Numbered from the stretch's first letter, positions 36,647-48,637 are shown. The stretch: 64,000 nt of DNA from Rhodanobacter sp. L36 (GCF_009765755.1 NZ_LMUV01000011.1:847576-911575), one strand, 5' to 3'. Program-made: numbers and translations. The notes: generated from the letters alone by a model not told the origin.

Positions 36647-39342
36647 GGCTTGCCTTTCGGTTTCGGTTTGCGTGCGCGGCTGCGGTTGCCGGATGGTGCC
36701 GTGGATTCCGGCCTGGACGCCGAGCCCTGCCGTTTGCCACGATTCGGCTGCTGTGCCGATTTGGCGGGCGACGACGATCCACGACGCGGACGACGATCGT
36801 TATCGGCGGCTGGCGCGGGTGCATGCGAACGCGCTGGCGGATAGTCGCGCACCACCGGCGCTTCGACCGGTGCGGCTTCACGACGGCCGAATGCGCGACC
36901 AATCGCGTTGGCCGCACGTCCGAACATGTTCGGCGTCTTGACGGGTGGTGACGGCTTCTTGGGCAACGAGTAACGCTCGCCGCTCGCTGCATAGTCGTAA
37001 GCCTTGGCGCTTCCCCCAGGTACCGCCGCAGTCGCGCGCGGCGTAACCAGACGGAAATCGATCTTGCGATCTTCCAGGCTCGCCCGCAGCACTTGCACGC
37101 GCACGTGATCGCCGAGGCGGAACTGCGCACCGGTGCGTTCGCCCTTGAGCAGTTTTCGCACCGCGTCGAAATGGTAGTAATCGTTGGCGAGCTGGCTGAT
37201 GTGCACGAGGCCGGACACCTTCGACTCGTCCAGTTCCACGAACAGGCCGAACGAAGTGACGCCGGTGACCACACCCTCGAATTCGCTGCCGATGTGCTTT
37301 TCCATCCACGCGCATTTGAAACGCTCGTCGACATCGCGCTCGGCTTCCTCGGCGCGACGTTCGCGTTGCGAACAATGGATCGCCATCGCCGCCATCTCGG
37401 CCGGGCTGTAGCTGTAGTCGACGGGTTTGCGACCGGTGAGCGCGAAACGGATCGCGCGATGCACCAGTAGATCAGGATAGCGGCGGATCGGCGAAGTGAA
37501 ATGCGCGTACGCCTGCAGGGCTAGGCCGAAGTGTCCGCGATTGTCAGGCTGATACGCCGCCATGCTTTGTGAACGCAGCAGCACGTTCTGGATCAATTCG
37601 CGCTCGGGGCGATCCTTCACCATGCGCAGGATTTCGGAGAAATCCGCCGGCGTTACTTCATCAACCGGCGGCATGCGCAACTTGAACTCGCGCAGAAACT
37701 GCTGCAGGTCTTCGTACTTCTCCGCCGGCGGCGGCTCATGCGCACGGAACAGCGCGGGGATTTTTTTCTTCTCGAGGAACAACGCCGCCTGCACGTTGGC
37801 GGCGATCATGCATTCCTCGATCAGCTTGTGCGCATCGTTGCGCTCGGTGGCGCCCATCGATTCGACGCTGCCGGTCTGATCGAGGCGGAACTTCACTTCC
37901 GGCGTCTCGAAATCGATCGCGCCGCGACGCTTGCGCTGTGCTGCCATCGCGCCATACAGCGCATGCAGGTTCTCGAGCTGCGGCAAAACATCGGCCACTT
38001 CATGGCGCGCGTCGGCGTCTTTCAGTCCGACGACTTGCCACACCTTGTCGTAGGTGAGTCGCGCATGCGACAGCATCACCGCATCGTAGAACTTCGACTT
38101 GACCACGTTGCCCTCGGCATCGATCTGCATGTCGCAGACCATGCACAGTCGCTCGACTTTCGGGTTCAGCGAACAGATGCCGTTGGACAACGTCTCCGGC
38201 AGCATCGGCACCACGAAGCCCGGGAAGTACGTCGACGTGCTGCGCTCATACGCTTCGCGGTCCAGCGCGTTGCCGACTTGCACATAATGCGAGACATCGG
38301 CGATCGCCACGATCAGGCGCCAGCCGCCGCCACGTTTCGGTTCGGCATAAACGGCATCGTCGAAGTCGCGTGCATCGGCGCCATCGATCGTCACCAGCGG
38401 CAACGAGCGGATATCCGTACGACCTTCGCGTTCGGCGGCAGTGACGGTCGCTTCGACCTGCGCTGCATCGCGCAGCACTTCAGCCGGCCATTCGTTTGGC
38501 AAATCATGGCTGGCGATGGCCATCTCAACCACCAGCGATGGCTGAAGTCGTTCGCCGAGCACGGCGCGAATCTCGCCCATCGGCCCGCGATTGGCTGTCG
38601 GCGGCTCGGTGATTTCGACCACCACGATCTGGCCCGACTTGGCGCCCTGATCCTGACCGGGCTTGATCATCACGTTGTGATTCAGGCGGCGGTCGTCCGG
38701 CGTCACCAAGGTCACGCCATCCTCGATCACCACTCGGCCGACCAGTCGTGGCGAGCGTCGCTGCAGCACTTCGGCGATGGCGCCCTGCTTGCGGCCGCGG
38801 CGATCGATGCCGACGACGCTGGCGAGTACACGATCGCCGTGCATCACGGCGCGCATCTGCTGTGGCGAAAGGTAGAGATCGTCTCCGCCTTCATCGGGGC
38901 GAAGAAAGCCGTAGCCTTCCGCGTTGGCGATCACCACGCCGGCTATCAGGTCGAGTTTCTGCGCCGGTGCATAACCGCCGCGACGGCCGAGCAGCAACTG
39001 GCCATCGCGCACCATCGCAGCGAGGCGCTTGCGCAGAGCTTCGAGGTCACCTTCGTCGTCGATACGCAGTGCTTCGGCGATGCGCGCCTCGGTCATCATT
39101 TCGCCGCGTTCGTCGAGCAAGGCCAGAATCGCCTCACGACTCGGAATGGGTCGCGCATAACGCTGCGCTTCACGATCGGCCTGCGGATCGGCGCGCAGAT
39201 CACGCCCGGCGCCTGTGGCTGCCTTGTTGCGTGATGCCTTCGGCGCGTTGATTCGCGTGGTCGGACCGGCGGATTTCGCGCGGCTCGTCGTGGGTTGGGA
39301 GTCCTGGTCTTTGCCGGACTGCCTGGGAGTTTTTCTGGTCAC
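36643..39342 (-). CDS. rnr: Ribonuclease R
   Basis: RNase R is a processive 3'-5' exoribonuclease able to degrade structured RNA, important in rRNA quality control. The 899-residue protein has a Lys/Arg-rich N-terminal region, a helix-turn-helix, cold-shock domains (GFLRPDEGGDDLYL), the RNB catalytic core with the metal Asps in TIDGADARDFDDAVYAE, and the S1 domain (EFEGVVTGVTSFGLFVELDESKVSGLVHIS). A long basic low-complexity tail ends it (RGKRQGSASRPE, SRARKPKPKGKP). The length is higher than in E. coli (813 residues) because of both tails. It is first in a rnr-rlmB-small membrane protein run. Confidence 0.96.
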   Translation of the reverse strand: MTRKTPRQSGKDQDSQPTTSRAKSAGPTTRINAPKASRNKAATGAGRDLRADPQADREAQRYARPIPSREAILALLDERGEMMTEARIAEALRIDDEGDLEALRKRLAAMVRDGQLLLGRRGGYAPAQKLDLIAGVVIANAEGYGFLRPDEGGDDLYLSPQQMRAVMHGDRVLASVVGIDRRGRKQGAIAEVLQRRSPRLVGRVVIEDGVTLVTPDDRRLNHNVMIKPGQDQGAKSGQIVVVEITEPPTANRGPMGEIRAVLGERLQPSLVVEMAIASHDLPNEWPAEVLRDAAQVEATVTAAEREGRTDIRSLPLVTIDGADARDFDDAVYAEPKRGGGWRLIVAIADVSHYVQVGNALDREAYERSTSTYFPGFVVPMLPETLSNGICSLNPKVERLCMVCDMQIDAEGNVVKSKFYDAVMLSHARLTYDKVWQVVGLKDADARHEVADVLPQLENLHALYGAMAAQRKRRGAIDFETPEVKFRLDQTGSVESMGATERNDAHKLIEECMIAANVQAALFLEKKKIPALFRAHEPPPAEKYEDLQQFLREFKLRMPPVDEVTPADFSEILRMVKDRPERELIQNVLLRSQSMAAYQPDNRGHFGLALQAYAHFTSPIRRYPDLLVHRAIRFALTGRKPVDYSYSPAEMAAMAIHCSQRERRAEEAERDVDERFKCAWMEKHIGSEFEGVVTGVTSFGLFVELDESKVSGLVHISQLANDYYHFDAVRKLLKGERTGAQFRLGDHVRVQVLRASLEDRKIDFRLVTPRATAAVPGGSAKAYDYAASGERYSLPKKPSPPVKTPNMFGRAANAIGRAFGRREAAPVEAPVVRDYPPARSHAPAPAADNDRRPRRGSSSPAKSAQQPNRGKRQGSASRPESTAPSGNRSRARKPKPKGKP

Positions 39343-39408
39343 TAAATGTCCTTGTGGAAAACGATGCGTAGTGTGATGACACGACGCAATGAATGGGGTG
39401 AAAAAGAG

Positions 39409-39437
39409 TTGACAACCTGTTGACGGATGCCTACATT
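39409..39437 (+). promoter_or_regulatory. Sigma70-type promoter for tRNA-Leu(CAG)
   Basis: TTGACA (39409-39414) and TACATT (39432-39437) are separated by 17 bases. The expected start is near 39444, about 29 bases before the tRNA. No other gene could use it in this position. Confidence 0.85.
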
Positions 39438-39472
39438 ACGCGGCTCACGCAGCTCGCAGAGCGGCGTGACAT

Positions 39473-39559
39473 GCCCGGGTGGCGGAATTGGTAGACGCAC
39501 TAGCTTCAGGTGCTAGCGGGGGCAACTCCGTGGAGGTTCGAGTCCTCTCCCGGGCACCA
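39473..39559 (+). tRNA. tRNA-Leu (anticodon CAG)
   Basis: 87-nt tRNA with acceptor GCCCGGG/CCCGGGC, an encoded CCA end, a long variable arm (GGGGCAACTCCG), D-arm TGGTAGACGC, and anticodon stem CTAGC/GCTAG around loop TTCAGGT (anticodon CAG). It reads CUG, the most used Leu codon in this GC-rich genome. Confidence 0.97.
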
Positions 39560-39569
39560 ATTGTAAACG

Positions 39570-39600
39570 AAGCCCGCAGCGATGCGGGCTTTCGTCTTTT
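39570..39600 (+). terminator. Terminator after tRNA-Leu(CAG)
   Basis: 9-bp stem AAGCCCGCA/TGCGGGCTT with a GCGA loop, then TCGTCTTTT. It begins 11 bases after the CCA end. Confidence 0.85.
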
Positions 39601-39634
39601 CAGGGTTCAGGTATTCGCTTTGCGCTGCTAGCCG

Positions 39635-40048
39635 TCACGCGACCGCCGGCCCTTTCAATTCGATCATGTTGCCCTGCGGGTCATACAGATAGATCGACGG
39701 CCCCTCGCCTTCCGCGCCATAACGCATGCCATTTTCGCCGATGCGCACACCATGTGCCTTGAGGTGTTCGAGAATTGCCGCCTCGTCGTAGTTCTGCACA
39801 CGCAGGCAAACGTGGTCCACGTTGTGGCCTTCGCTGCCGGGTGCCGCGCCGCCATGGCGACCGAGCTTGCCATCGATGCGAACCAGATCGATCAGCGAGG
39901 ATCCCGCACGCAGCTGCACCAGCCCGATCTCGTCCTGTCGTCGCTCTTCGCGACAACCCAGCACATCGCAATAGAAGCGCTGCATCGCCACCATGTCGAT
40001 GGCACGAAACACCACGTGGTCGATCTCGCCGATGCGGATCATCGCCAT
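39635..40048 (-). CDS. VOC (glyoxalase/bleomycin-resistance) family protein
   Basis: This 137-residue protein of the vicinal oxygen chelate superfamily has two beta-alpha-beta3 modules. Metal-ligand-like positions are visible: His in EIDHVVFRAIDM near residue 10, Glu in a strand before GPSIYLYDPQGNMIELKG, and His in HNVDHVCLRVQ. It resembles lactoylglutathione-lyase-like or extradiol-dioxygenase-like members, but the substrate cannot be told. The start may be ATG 40048 or the second ATG two codons later. It is monocistronic. Confidence 0.85.
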   Translation of the reverse strand: MAMIRIGEIDHVVFRAIDMVAMQRFYCDVLGCREERRQDEIGLVQLRAGSSLIDLVRIDGKLGRHGGAAPGSEGHNVDHVCLRVQNYDEAAILEHLKAHGVRIGENGMRYGAEGEGPSIYLYDPQGNMIELKGPAVA

Positions 40049-40235
40049 TCTCCGTCAAGCACAACATCAAAGCGCGGAGGATAACGCGCCGTGCCGATGG
40101 CTCCACAACTCCCAACTTGATTCTCATTCGATGCGCGCGCCGGACCATACAGACGCCCAAAAAAATCCGCGGTCAGGGTATGCCGCGGATCAAAGTGAAA
40201 CAGCTGGTTTTTATTTGGCCGGCAGAAGGCTCGCC

Positions 40236-42569
40236 TTATTTAGAAGCCACGCTCGCTGGTGCCGGTGCTGCGTTGGCGAAAGCGCGCCAGGCGATCAACA
40301 GGTTTTTGGCATCCACCGAACCCAGACCCGAAGCGAAGCTCCAGCCCGGCTGCGCACCGAACGCCTTGTTCGCCACGCCATACGAAGTCGGCTGTGCATC
40401 CGTAGTCGTCAGTCCGTATTGCACCTGGCCATGCTTGAGCGTGCCGTAGGTGTAGCAATTGGCCGTCTGGTAGTCGAAGTCGTCATGGCGCGACATGCAC
40501 TGCGTGGAATTCGACCCGCGGGTCACATTGTGGAAGACGCAGTTGGCGGTGCCCGTCGTGCCGTTGTCCGCGTTGCAGGCCGCGAGGCTTGCCGGAGCCG
40601 GGCCCGATGCGCCGCCGTATTCCGTCGCGGCCAGTGCATACAACGTCGGTGCGGCGTTGCCCTGGTCTTTCGCGACGCCGCGCGCGGCAAGACCCTGATC
40701 CATTAGCGCCTGGATGCCGGCAAACATCGGCGCGGAGAGCGACGTTCCGCCGTTGAACGTGGTCACGTTTTCCGACCAGGTCGGCGAACACGGATAGTAG
40801 GAAGTGCAGATCACCGCCCACGTGCGGTTGGCATACGCACCGGCGAACAATGCCACGTCGGGCAGATCGCGCGAGTTGTCCTTGGCCGCGTTGAAAACCA
40901 GTTTCTGCCAGTCCGGTTTGGCATCGACCGAAGACGGCCCGCCACTGCCTGCTTCGGAAGTGAGGTAATAACCGAGCGTGTCGAAACTCAGCAACGCCTG
41001 ACAGAACGCCACCGCGCTTGCGTAACCCGCCGCTTTCGCTGCCACGCCATTGCCACAGGACTGGTTCCACGGAATCTCCGGCACATACGAGAGGGCCGAC
41101 CCACCGACCACGCTGGGTGTCGGCGCGAAATACTTGCTGGTGGTGCCATCGAGTGAATCGGCCAGATCGGTCCCACCGACCGCCGTGACATGCGGCGACG
41201 TCGCAAAGGAATTCGCATCGACCGCGGTGTTGCCGTAGAAGCCGTTGATGTAGCCACCGTTGAAACTAGGGTTCGATCCCGAGTCGCCGGTAGACACGAA
41301 CACCGAGATGCCTTCGGCATCGGCCTGCGCCCACATCAGATCGATCGCCGTCTTGCTGGCCGGATCCGTGAAGAACTCGCCATAGCCATAGCTGGCGCTG
41401 ATGATGTCGGGTCGCGCATTGCTATTGATCAGGTTTGCGGATGCCAGATAGACGCCGCCGAAAAAGTTGTCTGTCGTGGGCGTCGAATAGTCGGCCTCCC
41501 AACTCGAACAACTCGCGACCACAATATGAGCGCCGGGTGCGATGGCGGTGGCCCATTCGGTATCCATCACCGTCTCGAAGGATTCGCCCTGCATCTCGAC
41601 CGAAGGATCGACGCAATTGTTCGGCCCCGTGGCAGGTGCCGGGTTGACCTGCGTCAGCGAGCCACCGTACCTGGTGAGGTTGAACGCATCGGTGAAACTG
41701 TTCCAGTCGCCCGGCACCATGTCGTTGCCTTCCACCACGGCGATCGTGATGCCCTGCCCGGTCACGCCGTTCGCGCGGATCGACTTGATGTCGTACATCG
41801 TGGCCAGGTCATTCGGCACCAGCAGACGAAGCGATCCATCCGGGTAGCCGATGGTCTGGTCGATCACCTTGTTGCCGCTGTGCGCGAAGGTTCCCGGCTT
41901 CGCGACGAATGCCTTCTTCGACGCATCCCACTTGCCGACCATGGGTTTCTTCACGAACGGCTTGGCGTGGAAATCGTTCAGGCCCATCACGCCGGCGACG
42001 ACATCTTTCAATGCCGCGGGAACGCTCACATCAGCGGCGTTCGCCAGATGCGAAGCGTCTTTCATCTTGTAGATGCCTTCGCTGGTGTGGAACGCCTGGT
42101 TCACCTGCCCGGCTGTGCCGCTGAAATCGATCTGTAACTTGTTCGGGTACACGTTGTTGACCGTGAAGCCCTGCGACGTCAGCCATGCCGTCACCGTCGC
42201 GATATCGCGGTCGGCCAGACCAAATTTCGCGCCGAACTGTTGCGGCGTGAGCCAATGCTGGAATTGCGTGGATTTGGGATCGTGCTGGCTGGCAATCAGC
42301 GCTTCCATTTCAGCCTGATGCGCCATGCCCGGTTTCAAGACCAGCTGCAGATGATTCATCTTCGTCGCATCGGCCAGCAGCGTTTTCGTTGGCACCTTGG
42401 CCACAAAGGCCAAATGGCTTTTCGGGATCGTGAACAGCTGGCTGTTGTCGACAGTCTGGGTGATCCGCGGCGCGTTGCCTGCGTTGATCGTCTGGGCCGG
42501 CAGCGAGAAGGTTGCGCTGGCGAGTGCGGCGGCAATCGATGCGCTGAGCAGAACATGGGCTTGCTTCAT
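40236..42569 (-). CDS. Secreted S53 family (sedolisin/kumamolisin-like) serine-carboxyl peptidase
   Basis: S53 enzymes are secreted acid endopeptidases. The 777-residue precursor has a signal peptide (HVLLSASIAAALASATFSLPAQT). A pro-domain of about residues 45-190 follows (MNHLQLVLKP..HWLTPQQFGAKFG), which is cleaved on activation. The catalytic residues are in place: Glu-x3-Asp in SFETVMDTEWA, oxyanion Asp in STGDSGS, and the nucleophile Ser in FNGGTSLSAP. A Cys-containing C-terminal part ends with a Ala/Pro-rich tail. The ATG at 42569 sits nine bases after AGAGG; the seven codons upstream (MTQRFRD) are optional. A two-HTH regulator lies upstream on the same strand and may control it. Confidence 0.93.
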   Translation of the reverse strand: MKQAHVLLSASIAAALASATFSLPAQTINAGNAPRITQTVDNSQLFTIPKSHLAFVAKVPTKTLLADATKMNHLQLVLKPGMAHQAEMEALIASQHDPKSTQFQHWLTPQQFGAKFGLADRDIATVTAWLTSQGFTVNNVYPNKLQIDFSGTAGQVNQAFHTSEGIYKMKDASHLANAADVSVPAALKDVVAGVMGLNDFHAKPFVKKPMVGKWDASKKAFVAKPGTFAHSGNKVIDQTIGYPDGSLRLLVPNDLATMYDIKSIRANGVTGQGITIAVVEGNDMVPGDWNSFTDAFNLTRYGGSLTQVNPAPATGPNNCVDPSVEMQGESFETVMDTEWATAIAPGAHIVVASCSSWEADYSTPTTDNFFGGVYLASANLINSNARPDIISASYGYGEFFTDPASKTAIDLMWAQADAEGISVFVSTGDSGSNPSFNGGYINGFYGNTAVDANSFATSPHVTAVGGTDLADSLDGTTSKYFAPTPSVVGGSALSYVPEIPWNQSCGNGVAAKAAGYASAVAFCQALLSFDTLGYYLTSEAGSGGPSSVDAKPDWQKLVFNAAKDNSRDLPDVALFAGAYANRTWAVICTSYYPCSPTWSENVTTFNGGTSLSAPMFAGIQALMDQGLAARGVAKDQGNAAPTLYALAATEYGGASGPAPASLAACNADNGTTGTANCVFHNVTRGSNSTQCMSRHDDFDYQTANCYTYGTLKHGQVQYGLTTTDAQPTSYGVANKAFGAQPGWSFASGLGSVDAKNLLIAWRAFANAAPAPASVASK

Positions 42570-42950
42570 GTCGCGGAACCTCTGGGTCATGGAGTCGGAA
42601 TGGAAGGGGCTTCGTCGCCCACAGCAGTGGGGAACGGTGTGTCGCGAACTCAGCAGATTCCTTGCGCACTTCCATCGCGTCGCTGCTCGCTTTGCGTAGC
42701 CTTTTCGCAGTCGACGGACGACTGCAGACGAATCGCGCGCACACGCGACTGTCTCGCCTGTTCAGGCGATGCGCAAAACGAAATGGATTCCCTACGAAGA
42801 GAACATCGGCATCGCGCGGACGAATCGCCCCGTTGCCACCCGATGATTGCCCCTGCCCGGCTGCTGGTCCCGGTCAGCGTCTAGTATCGGCTCGGGCCAT
42901 GAAGGCATCAATAGAAAACGCTGAGGGATTTCTCTCGTGAAAGAAATCCG
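42570..42950. promoter_or_regulatory. Intergenic region upstream of the S53 protease
   Basis: 381 bases without a supported gene, holding the promoter and leader of the protease. A stem-loop of 8-bp arms (GGATTTCT/AGAAATCC, positions 42926-42949) stands directly after the stop of the upstream regulator on minus and may end that transcript, although no U-run follows. No clear -35/-10 pair was found. Confidence 0.35.
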
Positions 42951-44006
42951 TCAAACAACCACTGCGACCGGCGGCAGTGTGACTTCCCGCGCAGGTTCTG
43001 CCAGGTGTTGAGGAAATGATTCAATCGCTGCACGCCAGCCGAGCTGAAAACGGGTGCGTGTGTCGAAACGCTTCATCAGAGAAGCGATGCGCCGATTGAG
43101 TGTCGCCGCGGAAATCCCCGCTTCGTGCGCGATGGTCTTGTCGTTGAGGCCCGCAGCCAAGAGCGGTATCACCTGTTCGAGCGCATCGGAAACGATGGGC
43201 GTTGTCATGGAGGTGTTCAATTCTCCATTACTGCCGAACACGATCGGCGTCGACCGCTCCCAAAGCAAATTGAATAACGCGTAGAGCGCATCAAGCAACG
43301 CAGACGATCGAACCAGCAACACGGTTCCCTCTTCATTGCCCGTGTTCAAAGGAATCAAGCCGATCCGCCGATCCACCACCATCATTTTGACCGGCAGATC
43401 CGGAAAGATGCGCGCCTGCTCGCCCTTTTCCACATCCGAACGCAGGGATTCCAGCGCACCGGGCAATGCCAGATAACCGGCATCCGAAATACTCCGGATC
43501 ACCACGCCCCTGGGCATCTCCGACTGCACGGCGCGGATATACAACATCGGCGCGCGTTGAAACCCCACGATTTCGCTCTGTACCGTCTGCATCAGCTGCA
43601 TCAGGATCTGCCCGACCGCCGCACGACCACTGATGACCTCCACCGCCTGCTCACGATCCGCCACACCCGAAGACAACCTGGCCTGTTCGGTCAGCTCCGG
43701 AATCGACCGGCGCGCACCTTCGAGCACGGCCTGTCGCTGGGCGATCAATGCTTCGACGGCGAGCTTGGGCGGCGTCGCCGCGTAACGGCGCGGACGCGAC
43801 GGCGAATGAGAAACCAATCCCTTGAACTGAATGCTGTCGAGCAAGCGTTGAGCTTTGCGTGGCGACAGCGAAAGCAGGTTCGCGACTTCCTCGGCGGACG
43901 CCTGCCGATGGGTCAGCACGACCCGATAGGCTTGTTCCTCCGCTTCACTGATACCCAGTGCCTCCAATGCTCTGGGATTGAACGAGCTTTTGCTGTCTAC
44001 GTTCAT
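42951..44006 (-). CDS. TrmB-type regulator with a second, C-terminal LuxR-like HTH
   Basis: The 351-residue protein opens with a TrmB-like winged helix (residues about 12-80: EEQAYRVVLTHRQASAEEVANLLSL, RKAQRLLDSIQFKGLVSHS). A ligand-binding-like middle region follows (residues 100-270). A helix-turn-helix ends it (AAGLNDKTIAHEAGISAATLNRRIASLMKRF) of LuxR/GerE appearance. In the established TrmB family the middle domain often binds sugars, but the architecture here with two DNA-binding domains is closer to actinobacterial and xanthomonad regulators of secreted proteases. The start ATG at 44006 gives MNVDSKSSFN; the frame runs upstream to 44393 but overlaps the riboswitch region and is not coding. 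The target is probably the S53 gene downstream. Confidence 0.78.
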   Translation of the reverse strand: MNVDSKSSFNPRALEALGISEAEEQAYRVVLTHRQASAEEVANLLSLSPRKAQRLLDSIQFKGLVSHSPSRPRRYAATPPKLAVEALIAQRQAVLEGARRSIPELTEQARLSSGVADREQAVEVISGRAAVGQILMQLMQTVQSEIVGFQRAPMLYIRAVQSEMPRGVVIRSISDAGYLALPGALESLRSDVEKGEQARIFPDLPVKMMVVDRRIGLIPLNTGNEEGTVLLVRSSALLDALYALFNLLWERSTPIVFGSNGELNTSMTTPIVSDALEQVIPLLAAGLNDKTIAHEAGISAATLNRRIASLMKRFDTRTRFQLGWRAAIESFPQHLAEPAREVTLPPVAVVV

Positions 44007-44174
44007 CACCGCTCCGGATGGCGTTGGGAGGCTTTTGGAAAGGGAAGCTCGACGATGAGGATGTTCGGCCAATGGACACTGTGGCCTGCAAGGCAGTCTA
44101 GCCGACCTGATTCGCGCTGCTCGCCACGCTTCTTCGGAGATCGGGCAACGACGAGATTGGATATCGAAGCCCGG

Positions 44175-44203
44175 CCGACACACGCTCCTGCGCCCTGTAT
44201 AAT
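44175..44203 (+). promoter_or_regulatory. Sigma70-like promoter for the glycine riboswitch/gcvP transcript
   Basis: CCGACA (44175-44180) and a perfect TATAAT (44198-44203) are separated by 17 bases. Transcription would begin near 44210, just before the first aptamer. Confidence 0.8.
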
Positions 44204-44216
44204 CGCTGCGGTAAAC

Positions 44217-44405
44217 GCATGGTGGGAGAAGCGCGCGACCTTGTTCCAGGTTCGTAACGCTGCCGAAGACGCAACGCCCGTAATCGCTCAGGCCCCATAC
44301 CATCACGCGTAAACACTCTGGAGAGACCGGTTGAATCCGGCGCCGAAGGTGCACGAAGCAGGCAGGCATCGCCGCTTCCAAACTCTCAGGCAAAAGGACA
44401 GAGGG
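44217..44405 (+). ncRNA. Tandem glycine riboswitch
   Basis: The gcvP leader carries two consecutive glycine aptamers. Aptamer 1 (about 44217-44305) shows GGTGGGAGAAGCG, then GCTGCCGAAGACGC and the closing CTCAGGCCCCATACCA. Aptamer 2 (about 44313-44405) shows ACTCTGGAGAG, GGCGCCGAAGGTGC and AACTCTCAGGCAAAAGGAC, closed by a P1 helix CTCTG/CAGAG. The cores GCCGAAG and CTCAGGCA are the hallmark of the class. A small hairpin (ACGTGC/GCACGT, 44412-44429) lies just before the start region and may belong to the expression platform. In other bacteria this element turns on glycine cleavage genes when glycine is high. Aptamer limits are approximate. Confidence 0.9.
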
Positions 44406-44449
44406 GCGCCCACGTGCGGCACGGCACGTTGTCAGCGGATGCCCGAATC

Positions 44450-47365
<2,916 letters not shown>

Positions 47366-47417
47366 GGTCATGTCGCAGGACGCGTCCGATCACTTGAGAC
47401 TTTTCGGGAGCACGTCC

Positions 47418-48626
47418 ATGCAACGTCGCCAATTCCTGCGTCAGGCCGGCACCACACTCGCGGTGGTGTCCACCGGTGGGCTCGTCGCCTGCGCGAACCA
47501 GCGAGTGATGCCTGCGACAAAGATGCCGAATGTCGTCGCACCGCCGATGGTGGCGCGCATGACATCGGGCATCGCCGAGCTTGCGCCGATCAAGGCGCGT
47601 ATCGACCGCATCACCGGCGTCTACGTCTGCACGCGACCATTCCGCGCTGCCGGTCCGCGCATCGAAACCGAACGTCTCGGCGACAAGACCATCGTGCACA
47701 ACTACGGTCACGGCGGCAGCGGCTGGTCGTTGTCGTGGGGATCGAGCACGCTGGCCTTGCGCATGGCGCAGGCGACCGGCGTGAAGCATCTTGGCGTCAT
47801 CGGATGCGGTGCGTTGGGCCTTACGTCCGCCTTGCTCGCACAACGTGCCGGCTTGTCGGTGCGCATCTATGCGAAGGCGTTGCCGCCGGACGTCTATTCG
47901 ATGCGCGCGACTGGATTGTGGACGCCCGACTCGCGCATCTGTGATGCCGCACATGCACCGGCGCTCGGCGCGCGCTGGGAAGAGATGGCGCGCACATCGT
48001 TCGGCATGTATCAGACGATGCTCGGCCTGCCCGGCAAACCGATCGACTGGATAGAAGGCTATTCGCTTTCCGACACACCGCCCGGTCAGCACGTGGAAGC
48101 GATCTCCGACGAACCGGAATACGGCAGCTTCCATGAACGCGTGCGCGATCTCACACCGCACTCGGTGGAACTGCCTGAAGGCAGCCATCCATTTCCGCAA
48201 CGCTACGCGCGCCGCTATACCACGATGATGTTCAACATCAGCACTTACGCGCGCATGCTGATGACGGACTTCCTCGCCGCCGGCGGCAAGATCGAGGTAC
48301 GCGAATTCCATCGCCCTCACGATCTGCACGCCTTGCCCGAACGCACCTTGATCAACGCCACCGGCTACGGTGCCCGCGCGTTGTTCAACGATGACTCAAT
48401 CATCCCCGTGCGCGGTCAAACGGCGCGATTGATTCCGCAACCGGAAGTGACCTACGGGCTCAACACCGAACACGTGAGCATGGTGCCGCGAAGCGATGGC
48501 CTGCTCGTGCAAGTGCTCGGCGATACGGGCAACTTCAACAACCCGGATACCACGCCCGATCGCGCTGTGTCCGAAGCGGCCGTCCTGCAGCTGGCCGATT
48601 TATTCTCGCGCATACGTCGCGGTTGA
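47418..48626 (+). CDS. Tat/lipoprotein-type FAD oxidase of the D-amino-acid oxidase family, circularly permuted
   Basis: The 402-residue precursor begins with RRQFLRQ (Tat motif), a hydrophobic stretch and a lipobox-type LVAC (Cys25), so it would be exported and lipid anchored. The family is DAO (D-amino-acid oxidase type), but the order is altered. The part that normally closes the protein comes first: RITGVYVCTRPFRAAGPRIE (residues 64-83) and HNYGHGGSGWSLSWG (94-108). The FAD Rossmann start VIGCGALGLTSAL (127-139) follows, then TLINATGYGAR (310-320), VRGQTARLIP (331-340) and the end QLADLFSRIR. In D-amino-acid oxidases the HNYGHGG block is at the C-terminus and GxGxxG at the N-terminus. Arg of the RPxR motif is kept, but the active-site Tyr of the mammalian enzyme appears replaced. 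Substrate unknown; adjacency to gcvP suggests a glycine or D-amino acid link. Confidence 0.85.
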   Translation: MQRRQFLRQAGTTLAVVSTGGLVACANQRVMPATKMPNVVAPPMVARMTSGIAELAPIKARIDRITGVYVCTRPFRAAGPRIETERLGDKTIVHNYGHGGSGWSLSWGSSTLALRMAQATGVKHLGVIGCGALGLTSALLAQRAGLSVRIYAKALPPDVYSMRATGLWTPDSRICDAAHAPALGARWEEMARTSFGMYQTMLGLPGKPIDWIEGYSLSDTPPGQHVEAISDEPEYGSFHERVRDLTPHSVELPEGSHPFPQRYARRYTTMMFNISTYARMLMTDFLAAGGKIEVREFHRPHDLHALPERTLINATGYGARALFNDDSIIPVRGQTARLIPQPEVTYGLNTEHVSMVPRSDGLLVQVLGDTGNFNNPDTTPDRAVSEAAVLQLADLFSRIRRG

Positions 48627-48637
48627 ATCACATCGAG

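Noticed and set aside
42926..42949. Rho-independent terminator after the regulator gene
   Set aside because: The 8-bp arms are perfect, but on minus no U-run follows, so only a generic stem-loop is claimed.
44007..44393. N-terminal extension of the TrmB-like regulator to 44393
   Set aside because: It would be coded antisense over the glycine riboswitch and promoter; the family-like domain begins after ATG 44006.
44414..44449. GTG 44414 as the gcvP start
   Set aside because: It has a good GAGGGG site, but it lies at the riboswitch tail and adds 12 residues not typical of GcvP; ATG 44450 gives the family N-terminus. The alternative remains possible.
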